Source: Arcicella sp040387735
GTDB lineage: Bacteria; Bacteroidota; Bacteroidia; Cytophagales; Spirosomataceae
Assembly: GCA_040387735.1 (NCBI GenBank)
Contig: JAZKDE010000017.1
Coordinates: 62,001 to 126,000 of the forward strand
DNA length: 64,000 nucleotides
Reading direction: 5' to 3'
A model generated the notes under the pieces. It had not been told where the DNA came from. It worked only from the letters and a program-made list of their open reading frames with translations, and did no database searches. Each line of letters starts with the position of its first letter. The first letter of the stretch is position 1. Below are positions 15,768 to 24,376 of this stretch, one piece after another. The translations under genes were made by a program, and so were the position numbers.

Positions 15768-16481
15768 ATGACCGTTCAAACTTTTCCAAATTACGACGCA
15801 CTTTCTGAGGCCACTGCCAATGTTATTATTGCTGTTTTGAAGCAAAAACCTGATGCGGTTATTTGCATTGCTTCGGGGGATACGCCGATGGGTGTTTGTA
15901 AATTTTTAGCTAAATCCGACCCAAATCTTTTCACAAAATGTACTTTCGTCGGACTGGATGAATGGGTTGGCATGGATGAAAACGATGAAGGTTCTTGCAA
16001 ATATGGGGTTTACCAAAATCTTTTTATGCCTCTGAATTTACCAACTGAACGAATAAAGTATTTTGATGCAAAAGCTCCAGATTTGACCGCAGAATGTGAT
16101 AAAATCAATGATTTCATTTCCTCCCGTGGTGGTTTAGATGTAATGCTTGTGGGCGTAGGGATGAACGGACATATTGCCTTGAATGAACCCAATACCCCAT
16201 TTAATATTTATGCTCATATTTCTGATTTAGAGGAAATTACGAAAGAAGTTGGGCAGAAATATTTCACCAAACCAACCATCCTCACGCAGGGAATCACCTT
16301 GGGCTTGGCTCATCTTCAAGAAGCTAAACTTCCTATTTTAATTGCCAACGGACAACGCAAAGCTGCTGTTATCAAAAAAGCATTAACTGAATCTATTTCT
16401 GAACAATTTCCAGCCAGCATTTTCCAGACAATTGAGCATAGTCTCGTGATGTTAGATACTGATGCAGCCCAAGAATTATGA
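15768..16481 (+). CDS. Glucosamine/galactosamine-6-phosphate isomerase family enzyme (NagB-like)
   Basis: A 237-residue NagB/6-phosphogluconolactonase-fold enzyme. CIASGDTPMGVCKFL (about 34-48) is the phosphate-binding loop, FVGLDEWVGMD (about 63-73) carries the acidic catalytic residue, and LVGVGMNGHIALNEP (about 127-141) carries the catalytic His/Glu. These are the deaminase marks and separate it from 6-phosphogluconolactonases. Members of this length in Bacteroidota are often called galactosamine-6-phosphate isomerase, and the sugar specificity cannot be settled by eye. Its last four bases overlap the start of the EamA transporter gene (ATGA), so the two are translated together. Confidence 0.85.
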   Translation: MTVQTFPNYDALSEATANVIIAVLKQKPDAVICIASGDTPMGVCKFLAKSDPNLFTKCTFVGLDEWVGMDENDEGSCKYGVYQNLFMPLNLPTERIKYFDAKAPDLTAECDKINDFISSRGGLDVMLVGVGMNGHIALNEPNTPFNIYAHISDLEEITKEVGQKYFTKPTILTQGITLGLAHLQEAKLPILIANGQRKAAVIKKALTESISEQFPASIFQTIEHSLVMLDTDAAQEL

Positions 16482-17350
16482 TAAAAAATTTAATCGCAGG
16501 TATTGTTTTCGCCATGTTGTGGGCATCAGCTTCGGCAGCCACAAAAATTGGACTTTTATCGGCTCAACCTTTGGTCATTGGCAATTTCCGTTTCTTCATT
16601 GCAGGAATGTTGATGTTGGGATATTCATATATTATTCAGAAAAACCGTCTGCCCAAAGGTGCCGAATGGAAGCAATTAACCATTTACGGAATCCTAAATG
16701 TGAGCATTTATTTAGGTTGTTTTGTATTGGCAATGAAACACGTTTCTGCGGGAATTGGTAGTCTATCAACGGCAACGAATCCTTTATTTATAAGCATCTT
16801 ATCCGCTTTTTGGCTAAGTCGTCCCGTAAAGAAAACGGAAATTTTTGGGCTAATATTAGGCATAACAGGCGTAGGAGTTGCCACTTATCCATTATTAAAA
16901 AACAGTTTTGCGGATGTCGAAGGGCTGATTATTTTAACAATTAGTATGCTCTCCTATTCCGTCGGAACGGTTTATTATTCTTCCCAAAAATGGGACCTCC
17001 CATTATTAGTTATCAACGGTTGGCAAGTACTTTTAGGAGGTTTTTTATTAATTCCCGCCACGCTATTTTTTACTGATTGGTCGGCGAATACGTATGATTT
17101 ACGTTTTTGGAGTTCCGTATTTTGGTTAGTCATTCCTGTTTCAATTGGAGCTGTTCAGTTATGGCTATATCTGTTGAAAATCGACCCCGTAAAAGCGTCC
17201 TTGTGGTTGTTTTTATGTCCAATATTCGGTTTTACTTACGCTTCATTTTTATTGAAAGAACCTATCACGAGCTACACTTATATCGGCACATTTCTCGTTA
17301 TAATAGGACTATATTTGGCACAAAGAGAGAAATTCAAAAAACAGTCATGA
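16478..17350 (+). CDS. EamA-family (drug/metabolite) transporter
   Basis: A 290-residue inner-membrane protein with ten predicted hydrophobic helices in two EamA repeats. The N-terminal helix AGIVFAMLWASASAATKIGLL, then IGNFRFFIAGMLML and the C-terminal repeat VKASLWLFLCPIFGFTYASFLLKEPIT..YIGTFLVIIGLYLAQ are typical. The family exports or imports metabolites such as amino acids or nucleotide sugars; the substrate is not readable. It overlaps the NagB-like gene by ATGA and may move a sugar-related compound, which is inference from the neighbour only. Confidence 0.88.
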   Translation: MIKNLIAGIVFAMLWASASAATKIGLLSAQPLVIGNFRFFIAGMLMLGYSYIIQKNRLPKGAEWKQLTIYGILNVSIYLGCFVLAMKHVSAGIGSLSTATNPLFISILSAFWLSRPVKKTEIFGLILGITGVGVATYPLLKNSFADVEGLIILTISMLSYSVGTVYYSSQKWDLPLLVINGWQVLLGGFLLIPATLFFTDWSANTYDLRFWSSVFWLVIPVSIGAVQLWLYLLKIDPVKASLWLFLCPIFGFTYASFLLKEPITSYTYIGTFLVIIGLYLAQREKFKKQS

Positions 17351-17403
17351 CGATAAATTAAGTTTTTATATATATTTTCGAGAAATTAACCCCTAAAATC
17401 AGG

Positions 17404-18519
17404 ATGCTTTTAATGACATTATTATTGAAAAATTTCTTTAAAATATGCCTCACTTGTATAACACTTTGGGCTTGTAGCTTAATCGACCAGACAAGCAAAT
17501 TATTTGGTTCAGACGCTAATTGGAAGGATTTCGCTTGTGATACAACCCAGACAATCAAAGAATTAAGTATTCAAGAAATTGCCCAAAACTTTTACCTTTC
17601 CGATACATTACTCGAACAAAATCTTTCACCCCAAAAGGTTTTTGTGGCTATTGCCGACCAAGAAGGTTTATTCAAAATAGCGGGTGTAACCGCTCAGGGT
17701 GAAGAACGTCCACAAGCCCTAATTTTACCTGATACTTTAGCCCTAAAAAATGCTCTTCCCATTACTTGGCAAGAGCAAGAATACCTTTGGGCTTTGGCCA
17801 ATCAACCCCGCTACTTATACAATCGTTGGGAGAAATTATTAGCCGAAGAACGGACAATTTTTCTGGCAAAAAGAGATTCGATTCACACCGTGATGAAAAA
17901 CCTGAGTGGTTCGGTAAAGATTATTTCTGATTTACGTTCGATGGCAAATCAGCAAAAATATCTTAAAAAAAATAAAACGGCCTCTCCTATTTCCATGCAC
18001 AATTTTGGCTTTGCCGCCGATTTTGCCATTTTACGTCGAAATAGAATTTCGAATAATTTATCCCTTTATCAACCATTAAATAACCTTACAGCTCAACAAG
18101 GAATGACCTGGGGCGGAAACTTTGTGGGTTTTATGGATCCTGGACACATTCAGTTATTTAGAAATGGAGCGGAATTACTCAGAAAATATCCCGACTTAAT
18201 TTTTGAATTTGAACCATATCGTCCTCAATATAATGCGTGGATGAATAAAATGATTGCTTTGGGCAAGGAAGAAAAAGCCAATGATACCAAAGAATTATTG
18301 TTGGAACTCAATAAGTTTAAAAAAGAAAAACCCTGCTCTTGTTTAGCCCAAAATATCAAAACGCCAACCACTATCATTGCTAAGATTCAGAAACAGACCC
18401 AAAATATAGGCTACCAATCCCAAACCGATTTACTTATCGTTAGCGATTTGGCTTCGCAAACTGTTTCGTTGGTAACTGTCAATGGGATAATCACTTATTC
18501 TTTGGGAAAATGGCAATAG
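17404..18519 (+). CDS. M15-family peptidoglycan peptidase lipoprotein (VanY/endolysin-like)
   Basis: The 371-residue precursor has a hydrophobic N-terminus ending in CITLWACS, a likely lipobox. The central part (about 160-290) resembles M15 D,D-carboxypeptidases and L-alanyl-D-glutamate peptidases: IISDLRSMANQQKYL, then SMHNFGFAADFAIL with the zinc ligands His and Asp, and MTWGGNFVGFMDPGHIQLF with the last zinc His. The protein should cut peptide cross-links or stem peptides of peptidoglycan from a membrane-anchored position. About 100 residues after the domain, containing CSCLA, are unassigned. The zinc motif looks intact. It precedes purA but has no visible functional link with it. Confidence 0.78.
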   Translation: MLLMTLLLKNFFKICLTCITLWACSLIDQTSKLFGSDANWKDFACDTTQTIKELSIQEIAQNFYLSDTLLEQNLSPQKVFVAIADQEGLFKIAGVTAQGEERPQALILPDTLALKNALPITWQEQEYLWALANQPRYLYNRWEKLLAEERTIFLAKRDSIHTVMKNLSGSVKIISDLRSMANQQKYLKKNKTASPISMHNFGFAADFAILRRNRISNNLSLYQPLNNLTAQQGMTWGGNFVGFMDPGHIQLFRNGAELLRKYPDLIFEFEPYRPQYNAWMNKMIALGKEEKANDTKELLLELNKFKKEKPCSCLAQNIKTPTTIIAKIQKQTQNIGYQSQTDLLIVSDLASQTVSLVTVNGIITYSLGKWQ

Positions 18520-18621
18520 TTTTTGGGATATTCAATATAAATTCAGCCCGAGCAATTAGATTTATTGACACAGAAAATGATAAAGTAAAGTCATATCAAG
18601 CATTTTTCTTTTTAGATTGTT

Positions 18622-18629
18622 TATCTTTG
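18622..18629 (+). promoter_or_regulatory. purA: -7 box of the purA promoter
   Basis: TATCTTTG is a perfect TAnnTTTG box. A -33 TTG is not evident at the usual distance. Transcription is expected to begin near 18636, right at the GC-rich leader hairpin. Confidence 0.5.
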
Positions 18630-18637
18630 CAACTTTG

Positions 18638-18674
18638 AAAAAGCCCCCCAGCCTCCAGAGGGGGAGACTTTTTA
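18638..18674 (+). repeat. GC-rich hairpin in the purA leader, attenuator-like
   Basis: AAAAAGCCCCCC pairs with GGGGGAGACTTTTT around CTCCAG-type loop sequence. The stem is by far the most GC-rich stretch nearby and is followed by a T-run, 34 bases before the purA ATG. Similar CCCCC..GGGGG palindromes recur in Bacteroidota genomes as intergenic repeats (from memory). Confidence 0.55.
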
Positions 18675-18707
18675 AACGTAAACTTGGGGGAACTTCTAAA
18701 TAAAGAA

Positions 18708-19988
18708 ATGGCAGTAGATGTATTGTTAGGTTTGCAGTGGGGAGACGAAGGAAAGGGTAAAATTGTTGACGTTTTAGCCCCTAAATATCAAGTTGTTGCA
18801 CGTTTTCAGGGCGGTCCAAATGCTGGACACACGCTCGAATTCGATGGTTTTAAGCACGTTTTGCATCAAATTCCATCGGGTATTTTTCGTCAAGAAGTAC
18901 AAAATATCATCGGTAACGGTGTAGTACTTGACCCGATTATTTTCAAGAAAGAAATTGACGGATTAGCCAAATATAACCTCAATATTCTTCAAAATTTAGA
19001 GGTTTCAAAAAAGGCTTCTATCATTCTTCCAACGCATCGTTTATTGGATGCCGCTTATGAAAAAGCTAAAGGTGATGCCAAAATTGGTTCAACTTTGAAA
19101 GGAATTGGCCCAACTTATACCGACAAAATTTCTCGTCAGGGTTTACGGGTGGGTGATATGGCTTCCCCAAATTTTAAAGCTAAATACGATAAATTGGTAA
19201 ATGTCCATAAAGGAATTTTAGATGTTTATAAATTTGAATATGATTTAGCTGCTGCCGAAGCAGAATTCTTTGAAGCCGTTGAATTCATGAGACAATTCAA
19301 ATTGGTTGACTCTGAATATGTTGTTAATCAGGCACTTACTGACAATAAAACTATTTTAGCTGAAGGGGCTCAAGGTTCTTTATTAGACGTTGATTTTGGT
19401 TCGTATCCATTCGTAACCTCTTCAAATACCGTTACGGCGGGTGCTTGTACTGGGTTGGGCGTTGCTCCAAAAAATATCGGTGAAGTTTACGGAATTTTCA
19501 AAGCTTACGCAACACGTGTTGGTTCTGGGCCATTCCCAACTGAATTGATGGACGAAGTCGGCGAAAGAATGCGTCAAGAAGGGCGTGAATTTGGTTCAAC
19601 AACAGGTCGTCCAAGACGTTGCGGTTGGATTGATTTACCTGCCTTGAAATACGCCATGATGATTAACGGCGTAACGCAATTGGTAATGATGAAGGCAGAT
19701 GTTTTGAATATTTTCGAAGAAATTCAAATCTGTACGGCTTACCAATTACCAGACGGAACAATCACCGAACAATTACCTTACGATATGACGGATACTTTGG
19801 TAACGCCAGTATATGAGACATTGAAAGGATGGCATTGTTCATTGGAAGGGCTTCGTAAATTTGAAGAATTACCAACAGAATTGTCAGAATATATTGCATT
19901 CTTAGAAGAAAAATTATTATTGCCAATCAACTTTATCTCAACTGGCCCAGACCGTGATGAGTGCGTTTTGAGAGGTAAATTAGCATAG
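18708..19988 (+). CDS. purA: Adenylosuccinate synthetase
   Basis: GTP-dependent enzyme that joins IMP and aspartate in AMP synthesis. Starting at the ATG at 18708 gives 426 residues, the normal length; an in-frame TTG at 18684 would only add an unneeded GELLNKE extension. Motifs: GLQWGDEGKGKIVD (8-21) with the catalytic Asp13 and P-loop-like glycines, RFQGGPNAGHTL with the catalytic His41, IGSTLKGIGPTYTDK, LAEGAQGSLLDVDFGSYPFVTSS, TTGRPRRCGWIDL and STGPDRDECV at the end. It is preceded by a GC-rich leader hairpin and followed by a terminator. Confidence 0.97.
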   Translation: MAVDVLLGLQWGDEGKGKIVDVLAPKYQVVARFQGGPNAGHTLEFDGFKHVLHQIPSGIFRQEVQNIIGNGVVLDPIIFKKEIDGLAKYNLNILQNLEVSKKASIILPTHRLLDAAYEKAKGDAKIGSTLKGIGPTYTDKISRQGLRVGDMASPNFKAKYDKLVNVHKGILDVYKFEYDLAAAEAEFFEAVEFMRQFKLVDSEYVVNQALTDNKTILAEGAQGSLLDVDFGSYPFVTSSNTVTAGACTGLGVAPKNIGEVYGIFKAYATRVGSGPFPTELMDEVGERMRQEGREFGSTTGRPRRCGWIDLPALKYAMMINGVTQLVMMKADVLNIFEEIQICTAYQLPDGTITEQLPYDMTDTLVTPVYETLKGWHCSLEGLRKFEELPTELSEYIAFLEEKLLLPINFISTGPDRDECVLRGKLA

Positions 19989-20018
19989 ATCTAACTCGAT
20001 GCTTCCGTATCGAATCAC

Positions 20019-20060
20019 AAAAGGTTCAGCATTTTTCGTAAATTGCTGAACCTTTTTTTA
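20019..20060. terminator. Terminator between purA and the rhomboid gene
   Basis: AAAAGGTTCAGCA (20019-20031) pairs with TGCTGAACCTTTT (20044-20056), followed by T-rich sequence on the plus strand. Confidence 0.85.
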
Positions 20061-20888
20061 TTTCCCCGAAAACCGCTCTAAAGCTTCCTTTTCTCTTGCT
20101 GTTAAACTATCAATTCCTTTGGTTTGTATTTTGTCTAAAATCTCATCAATTTCTTGTTGACGTGCGACTTTTCTTTCATTAAAATCAGCGTCAATGTCTT
20201 TATAGTCCGTTTGTCGGAATGAAAATTTTTCGATGAATAAATAATCTGGGTGCTTAATCAGCAGAAAAATAAATGCGAAAGTTGGCGTAATAATTAATAC
20301 AATTGGCAAATAATTTTCTGCTAAAACCGCTGGATACAAACCAACCGCCACAAGCATTCCAATCAAAGCTCCACCCAAATGTGCTTCATGACCTATGTTA
20401 CTATTTCTGGATTTGATTCCATAAATAGTAATTACCACAAATATTAATCCGTACATCCAACTACTAATCGAAAGGGGCAACATAAACATTCCAATTTGCA
20501 TATCGGGAAAGATGGCAATAGAAGCAAAAATTATCCCGCAAATTGCTCCCGAAGCTCCAATTGCACTATATTCTCCATCAAAACGATGAAGATATAACGC
20601 CATTATATTCCCACCAATCAAACTTGTCAAGAAAATGATAAGGAAGTTGCCCCCTCCGATGGCCATTTCAAGACTTTCTCCAAATGAAAAAAAAGCGTAT
20701 AAATTGAAAAATAAATGAAACCAAGAACCGTGCAGAAATCCCGAAGAAATCATGCGGTAATATTCTTTATATTTCAAAATACCATCAACATTGAAGGAGT
20801 ATTTTTCAAAAAAATGCTTATTCTGGAAACCTTGAAAGGAAAATATGACAATAATTATTGTTAAAAATAAGGTTATTGGGCTGTTCAT
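20058..20888 (-). CDS. Rhomboid-family intramembrane serine protease
   Basis: Polytopic inner-membrane protease. Six or seven hydrophobic helices precede a soluble tail. The marks are SWFHLFFNLYAFFSFGESLE (with the HxxxN oxyanion residues), SAIGASGAICGIIFA (catalytic Ser in GASG) and GHEAHLGGALIGMLVA (catalytic His), so it should be active. The C-terminal 60 residues are charged and helical (RQQEIDEILDKIQTKGIDSLTAREKEALERF), a small-domain tail seen in many Bacteroidota rhomboids. I chose the ATG at 20888, which begins directly at the first membrane helix (MNSPITLFLTIIIVIF); an in-frame ATG at 20921 adds 11 residues. Substrate unknown. Confidence 0.9.
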   Translation of the reverse strand: MNSPITLFLTIIIVIFSFQGFQNKHFFEKYSFNVDGILKYKEYYRMISSGFLHGSWFHLFFNLYAFFSFGESLEMAIGGGNFLIIFLTSLIGGNIMALYLHRFDGEYSAIGASGAICGIIFASIAIFPDMQIGMFMLPLSISSWMYGLIFVVITIYGIKSRNSNIGHEAHLGGALIGMLVAVGLYPAVLAENYLPIVLIITPTFAFIFLLIKHPDYLFIEKFSFRQTDYKDIDADFNERKVARQQEIDEILDKIQTKGIDSLTAREKEALERFSGK

Positions 20889-20995
20889 AATAAATATAAA
20901 TTGTCTTTCTGGTAAACGCATTTACTAACATAATCATTTCTGTTGAATTGATTATGTCGGTAATTGAGTAATTTTGAGTCATCAAACATCATTCC

Positions 20996-21502
20996 ATGAT
21001 ATACACAGAAGATACCATCAACGAATTCAACGAAGAAAGTCGTTTAAAATATCCCGAAAATAGAAAATTTTTCGACCGTATTAAAAATAAAAAACTCAAA
21101 AATTTAGACCAAGCTTTTCATCCAGTACACGATCAAATTTTTGACCAAGTTGACTGTTTAAAATGTGCTAATTGTTGTAAAACTACCAGCCCAATTTTCT
21201 CAGACATTGATATAGACCGAATTGCAAAACATCTTAGAATACGCCCTTCAGAACTCGTAAAGCAACATTTACATCTTGATTCAGACGGCGATTATGTACT
21301 TAATTCTTCGCCATGTACGTTTTTAGGTTCGGATAATTACTGCTCAATTTATGATTACCGACCAAAATCTTGCCGTGAATATCCACACACTGACCGCAAG
21401 AATATTGCGAGTATTTTACCCCTAACTTTAGAAAATACCAAGGTCTGTCCTGCCGTATTTGAAATTGTTGAACAACTCAAAAGTGCAGGTCTTGGTAAAT
21501 AA
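20996..21502 (+). CDS. YkgJ-family cysteine-cluster (Zn/Fe-binding) protein
   Basis: The 168-residue cytoplasmic protein carries the YkgJ cysteine pattern: CLKCANCCKTTSP (about 56-68), SSPCTFLGSDNYCSIYDYRPKSCREYPHTD (about 102-130) and a later Cys in TKVCPAVFEI. This spacing is thought to bind a zinc ion or iron-sulfur centre, but no enzymatic role is established for the family. It is divergent from the rhomboid gene (about 100 bases between starts) and lies 72 bases before a ROK kinase gene. Confidence 0.85.
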   Translation: MIYTEDTINEFNEESRLKYPENRKFFDRIKNKKLKNLDQAFHPVHDQIFDQVDCLKCANCCKTTSPIFSDIDIDRIAKHLRIRPSELVKQHLHLDSDGDYVLNSSPCTFLGSDNYCSIYDYRPKSCREYPHTDRKNIASILPLTLENTKVCPAVFEIVEQLKSAGLGK

Positions 21503-21574
21503 TATAAAAATATACCGTAATTTTGGACTCCGAAAAACTATTAAACATTAACTATTAACTATTTTCTGAACGTA

Positions 21575-22486
21575 ATGGCGGCAATCGAGTATTTAGGTAT
21601 TGATATCGGCGGAACAAATGTCAAGATGGGCATTGTAAATTCTGAGACAGGACACATCTCTAATTTTTATAGTCACGACAGTATGAGTTGGAGAAACTCA
21701 GGTCATTTTGAAGAACGTCTCGGCGAGGCAATCGCTTTACAACTTATTGACAATAAAAATATCAATAAAGTTGGCATTGGCTTGCCTGGTATGATTGATT
21801 TATCACGTACAACTCCCATTGAAATTACCGCTATTCCAGAATTAAATAATGTTCCATTAGTTGAGATTCTGAAAAAGCGTTTTCCAACAGTTGATTTCTT
21901 CTTAGAAAACGATGCAAATGCAGCCGCTTTAGGAGAGTTTTACTTCGGAGAAGAACGCATCAAAGAAAGCTACATTTTTATCACTTTAGGTACGGGTGTT
22001 GGCGGTGCTGCTATCATTAATAAAAAAGTATTTACGGGCGGACGTGGTAACGCTATGGAACCTGGTCATACGCCTTCGGCAAACGGAAAAGTATTAGAGA
22101 GAAATATCGGTAAAAATGAACTTTTAGACTTGGCTAATACTATGCGAAAAAATTTCAAAGGTGCAACACAACTTCCTGATGATGAAACCATTAGTACTAC
22201 AGGATTAGTAGCCGCCGCTGGAGAAGGAGATGTGTTAGCCCTTCAAGTTTTTGAGAGAGTTGGCGAGTTATTAGGTGAAAGTCTTTGTCATTTAATTGCT
22301 ATTTTAGACATAAATCACATTTTAGTTGGGGGCGGACTTTCTGCCTCATTTGATTACATACTTCCCGCAATGAAGCAAAAATTTGCACAGTGGCTTACCA
22401 AATATCACGCCGATGGATTGGCCGTTACACGGGCAACTTTAGGTAACGATGCAGGGCTTTTAGGAGCTGCATCATTATGTTTTTAG
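21575..22486 (+). CDS. ROK-family sugar kinase
   Basis: A 303-residue ASKHA-fold kinase of the ROK family, probably a glucokinase-type enzyme. LGIDIGGTNVKMGIV (6-20) is the phosphate-1 loop, GIGLPGMID (about 67-75) and FLENDANAAALGEFYFG (about 109-125) hold the catalytic Asp, and LGTGVGGAAIINKKVFTGGRGNAMEPGH (about 139-166) matches the ROK signature. The usual zinc motif CGxxGCxE behind this His is absent; the segment there reads TPSANGKVLERNIG. Loss of this motif occurs in polyphosphate-glucokinase-like and some Bacteroidota ROK proteins. The sugar is unknown. Confidence 0.85.
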   Translation: MAAIEYLGIDIGGTNVKMGIVNSETGHISNFYSHDSMSWRNSGHFEERLGEAIALQLIDNKNINKVGIGLPGMIDLSRTTPIEITAIPELNNVPLVEILKKRFPTVDFFLENDANAAALGEFYFGEERIKESYIFITLGTGVGGAAIINKKVFTGGRGNAMEPGHTPSANGKVLERNIGKNELLDLANTMRKNFKGATQLPDDETISTTGLVAAAGEGDVLALQVFERVGELLGESLCHLIAILDINHILVGGGLSASFDYILPAMKQKFAQWLTKYHADGLAVTRATLGNDAGLLGAASLCF

Positions 22487-22545
22487 TAAAATTCTTAGAA
22501 AAAGTAAAACAAATCTTTTCATAGTAATACGGACGCAAAAAATAG

Positions 22546-22576
22546 TTTGATAATCAAATTTTTATCATCATCTTTG
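22546..22576 (+). promoter_or_regulatory. acpP: Promoter for acpP
   Basis: TTTG at 22546-22549, a 19-base spacer and CATCTTTG at 22569-22576 match the Bacteroidota consensus TTTG/TAnnTTTG with one mismatch in the -7 box. Confidence 0.55.
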
Positions 22577-22608
22577 CACCGTTTTTCTAACCAAAATTCG
22601 TTCTTAAA

Positions 22609-22845
22609 ATGGCAGACATTGCAGAAAAAGTAAAGAGCATTATCGTCGAGAAATTAGGCGTTGACGCAGCAGAAGTTACTATAGAGGCTTCATTCACAAA
22701 TGATTTGGGTGCAGACTCTTTGGATACAGTAGAGTTAATCATGGAATTTGAAAAAGAATTTAACGTTTCTATTCCAGATGATCAAGCTGAAAATATCCAA
22801 ACAGTTGGACAGGCAATCACATATCTTGAAGAAAACGCCAAGTAA
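22609..22845 (+). CDS. acpP: Acyl carrier protein
   Basis: The 78-residue acidic helical protein carries growing acyl chains in fatty acid synthesis. Ser37 in GADSLDTVELIMEFE is the site of 4'-phosphopantetheine attachment. Sequence, length and position ahead of fabF and rnc are the classical arrangement. It has its own promoter-like sequence upstream and a 155-base gap before fabF. Confidence 0.97.
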   Translation: MADIAEKVKSIIVEKLGVDAAEVTIEASFTNDLGADSLDTVELIMEFEKEFNVSIPDDQAENIQTVGQAITYLEENAK

Positions 22846-23000
22846 TTGAAACTTCTTTATGTGCTAATTTGAAAATAAAATTTTTGGTTCATATTGGGCT
22901 ATAATTTTATGACAGATTAGCACATTTTTATTGATTTTCAGATTAAATTGTTCAAATTTGAAAAATCATTGTTTTTAATACAACCGAGATTTGCTAAAAC

Positions 23001-24251
23001 ATGAAAAGTTTTAAAAGAGTAGTTGTTACGGGTATCGGAGCTTTGACACCCATCGGAAATACCGTTCCTGAATATTGGGAAGGACTTAAAAATGGCGTGA
23101 GTGGTTGCGACCATATCACAAAATTTGATGCCGAAAAATTCCGTACACGCATTGCTTGTGAGTTAAAGAACTTTGACATAACAAAATTCATTCCTCGTCA
23201 AGATGCCCGCAAAATGGATCAGTTTACGCAGTATGGCATTGTTGCCTCTGACGAAGCTATCATTGATTCAGGCCTTGACCTCGAAAAAATTGATAAAAAT
23301 AAAGTTGGGGTCATTTGGGGTTCGGGAATTGGTGGTCTAAAAACCTTTGAAGATGAAATGATTTATTTCGGCAAAGGTGATGGTACTCCAAAAATCAATC
23401 CTTTCTTTATTCCAAAAATGATTGCGGATTCAGCATCGGGAAACATCTCAATTCGCCATGGCTTCCGTGGACCTAACTACGTTACGGTTTCGGCTTGTTC
23501 ATCGGCCAATAACGCTATCATTGATGCTTTTAATTATATCCGTTTAGGTAGAATCAATATCTGCGTAACGGGAGGTTCTGAAGCTGCTGTGACCATTGCC
23601 AGCGTTGGTGGATTTACCGCCATGCGTGCCATGTCTGAGCGTAATGATGACCCAAAAACAGCTTCTCGTCCTTATGATAAAGACCGTGATGGTTTTGTGG
23701 TTGGGGAAGGTGCTGGAGCATTAATTTTAGAAGATTACGATCATGCTATTGCTCGTGGTGCAAAAATTTATGCTGAATTAATCGGAGGCGGTTTTTCTTC
23801 TGATGCGTACCATATTACCGCTCCACATCCAGATGGTTTAGGTGCTTTGTTATCAATGCAAGATGCTTTGGATGATGCAGGTATCAAACCTGAAGAGGTA
23901 GATTATATCAATACACACGGTACTTCTACGCCATTAGGAGACCCGCAAGAGTTGAAAGCTATCGTAGATTGTTTTGGCGACCATGCTTACAAAATGAACA
24001 TTAGCTCTACTAAATCTATGACTGGTCACTTATTGGGTGGTGCAGGAGCAGTTGAAGCAGTAGCGTGTATTTTGGCGATGCAACACAATTTAGTCCCACC
24101 AACAATTAATCACTTTACTGAAGACCCAGAAGTGGATAATAAATTAAATTTAACGCTAAATACTGCTCAAGCACGTGAAATTAATATAGCATTGAGCAAT
24201 GGTTTTGGTTTTGGCGGACACAATGCAACCGTAATTTTTAAGAAAATATAA
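23001..24251 (+). CDS. fabF: 3-oxoacyl-[ACP] synthase II
   Basis: Condensing enzyme for chain elongation in type II fatty acid synthesis. The 416 residues carry the Cys-His-His triad: Cys166 in VSACSSANNAI, His306 in NTHGTSTPLGD and His343 in KSMTGHLLGGAGAVEA. GFGFGGHNATVIF closes the protein as in KAS II. It follows acpP and precedes rnc, the usual acpP-fabF-rnc cluster. The 23001 ATG begins KSFKRVVVTGIG, as is typical. Confidence 0.96.
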   Translation: MKSFKRVVVTGIGALTPIGNTVPEYWEGLKNGVSGCDHITKFDAEKFRTRIACELKNFDITKFIPRQDARKMDQFTQYGIVASDEAIIDSGLDLEKIDKNKVGVIWGSGIGGLKTFEDEMIYFGKGDGTPKINPFFIPKMIADSASGNISIRHGFRGPNYVTVSACSSANNAIIDAFNYIRLGRINICVTGGSEAAVTIASVGGFTAMRAMSERNDDPKTASRPYDKDRDGFVVGEGAGALILEDYDHAIARGAKIYAELIGGGFSSDAYHITAPHPDGLGALLSMQDALDDAGIKPEEVDYINTHGTSTPLGDPQELKAIVDCFGDHAYKMNISSTKSMTGHLLGGAGAVEAVACILAMQHNLVPPTINHFTEDPEVDNKLNLTLNTAQAREINIALSNGFGFGGHNATVIFKKI

Positions 24252-24261
24252 AAACAGAGAA

Positions 24262-24356
24262 CAGTAAACAGTTATCAGTGAACAATAAAACAAGTTATTA
24301 AATGTGATTTAAGACTTATAGCTGACGATAAATACTTTACTAATAACTGTTTACTG
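24262..24356. repeat. CAGTAAACAGTTAT inverted repeat between fabF and rnc
   Basis: CAGTAAACAGTTAT at 24262-24275 is a perfect inverted copy of ATAACTGTTTACTG at 24343-24356, and more copies of the same words (ATCAGTGAAC, GATAACTGACAACTGAAC) surround both arms. It fills most of the 125-base gap before rnc. Confidence 0.7.
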
Positions 24357-24376
24357 ATAACTGACAACTGAACACA

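Noticed and set aside
18684..18707. TTG start eight codons upstream of purA
   Set aside because: The extension GELLNKE is not part of the family; the ATG at 18708 begins AVDVLLGLQWGDEGKGK as expected.
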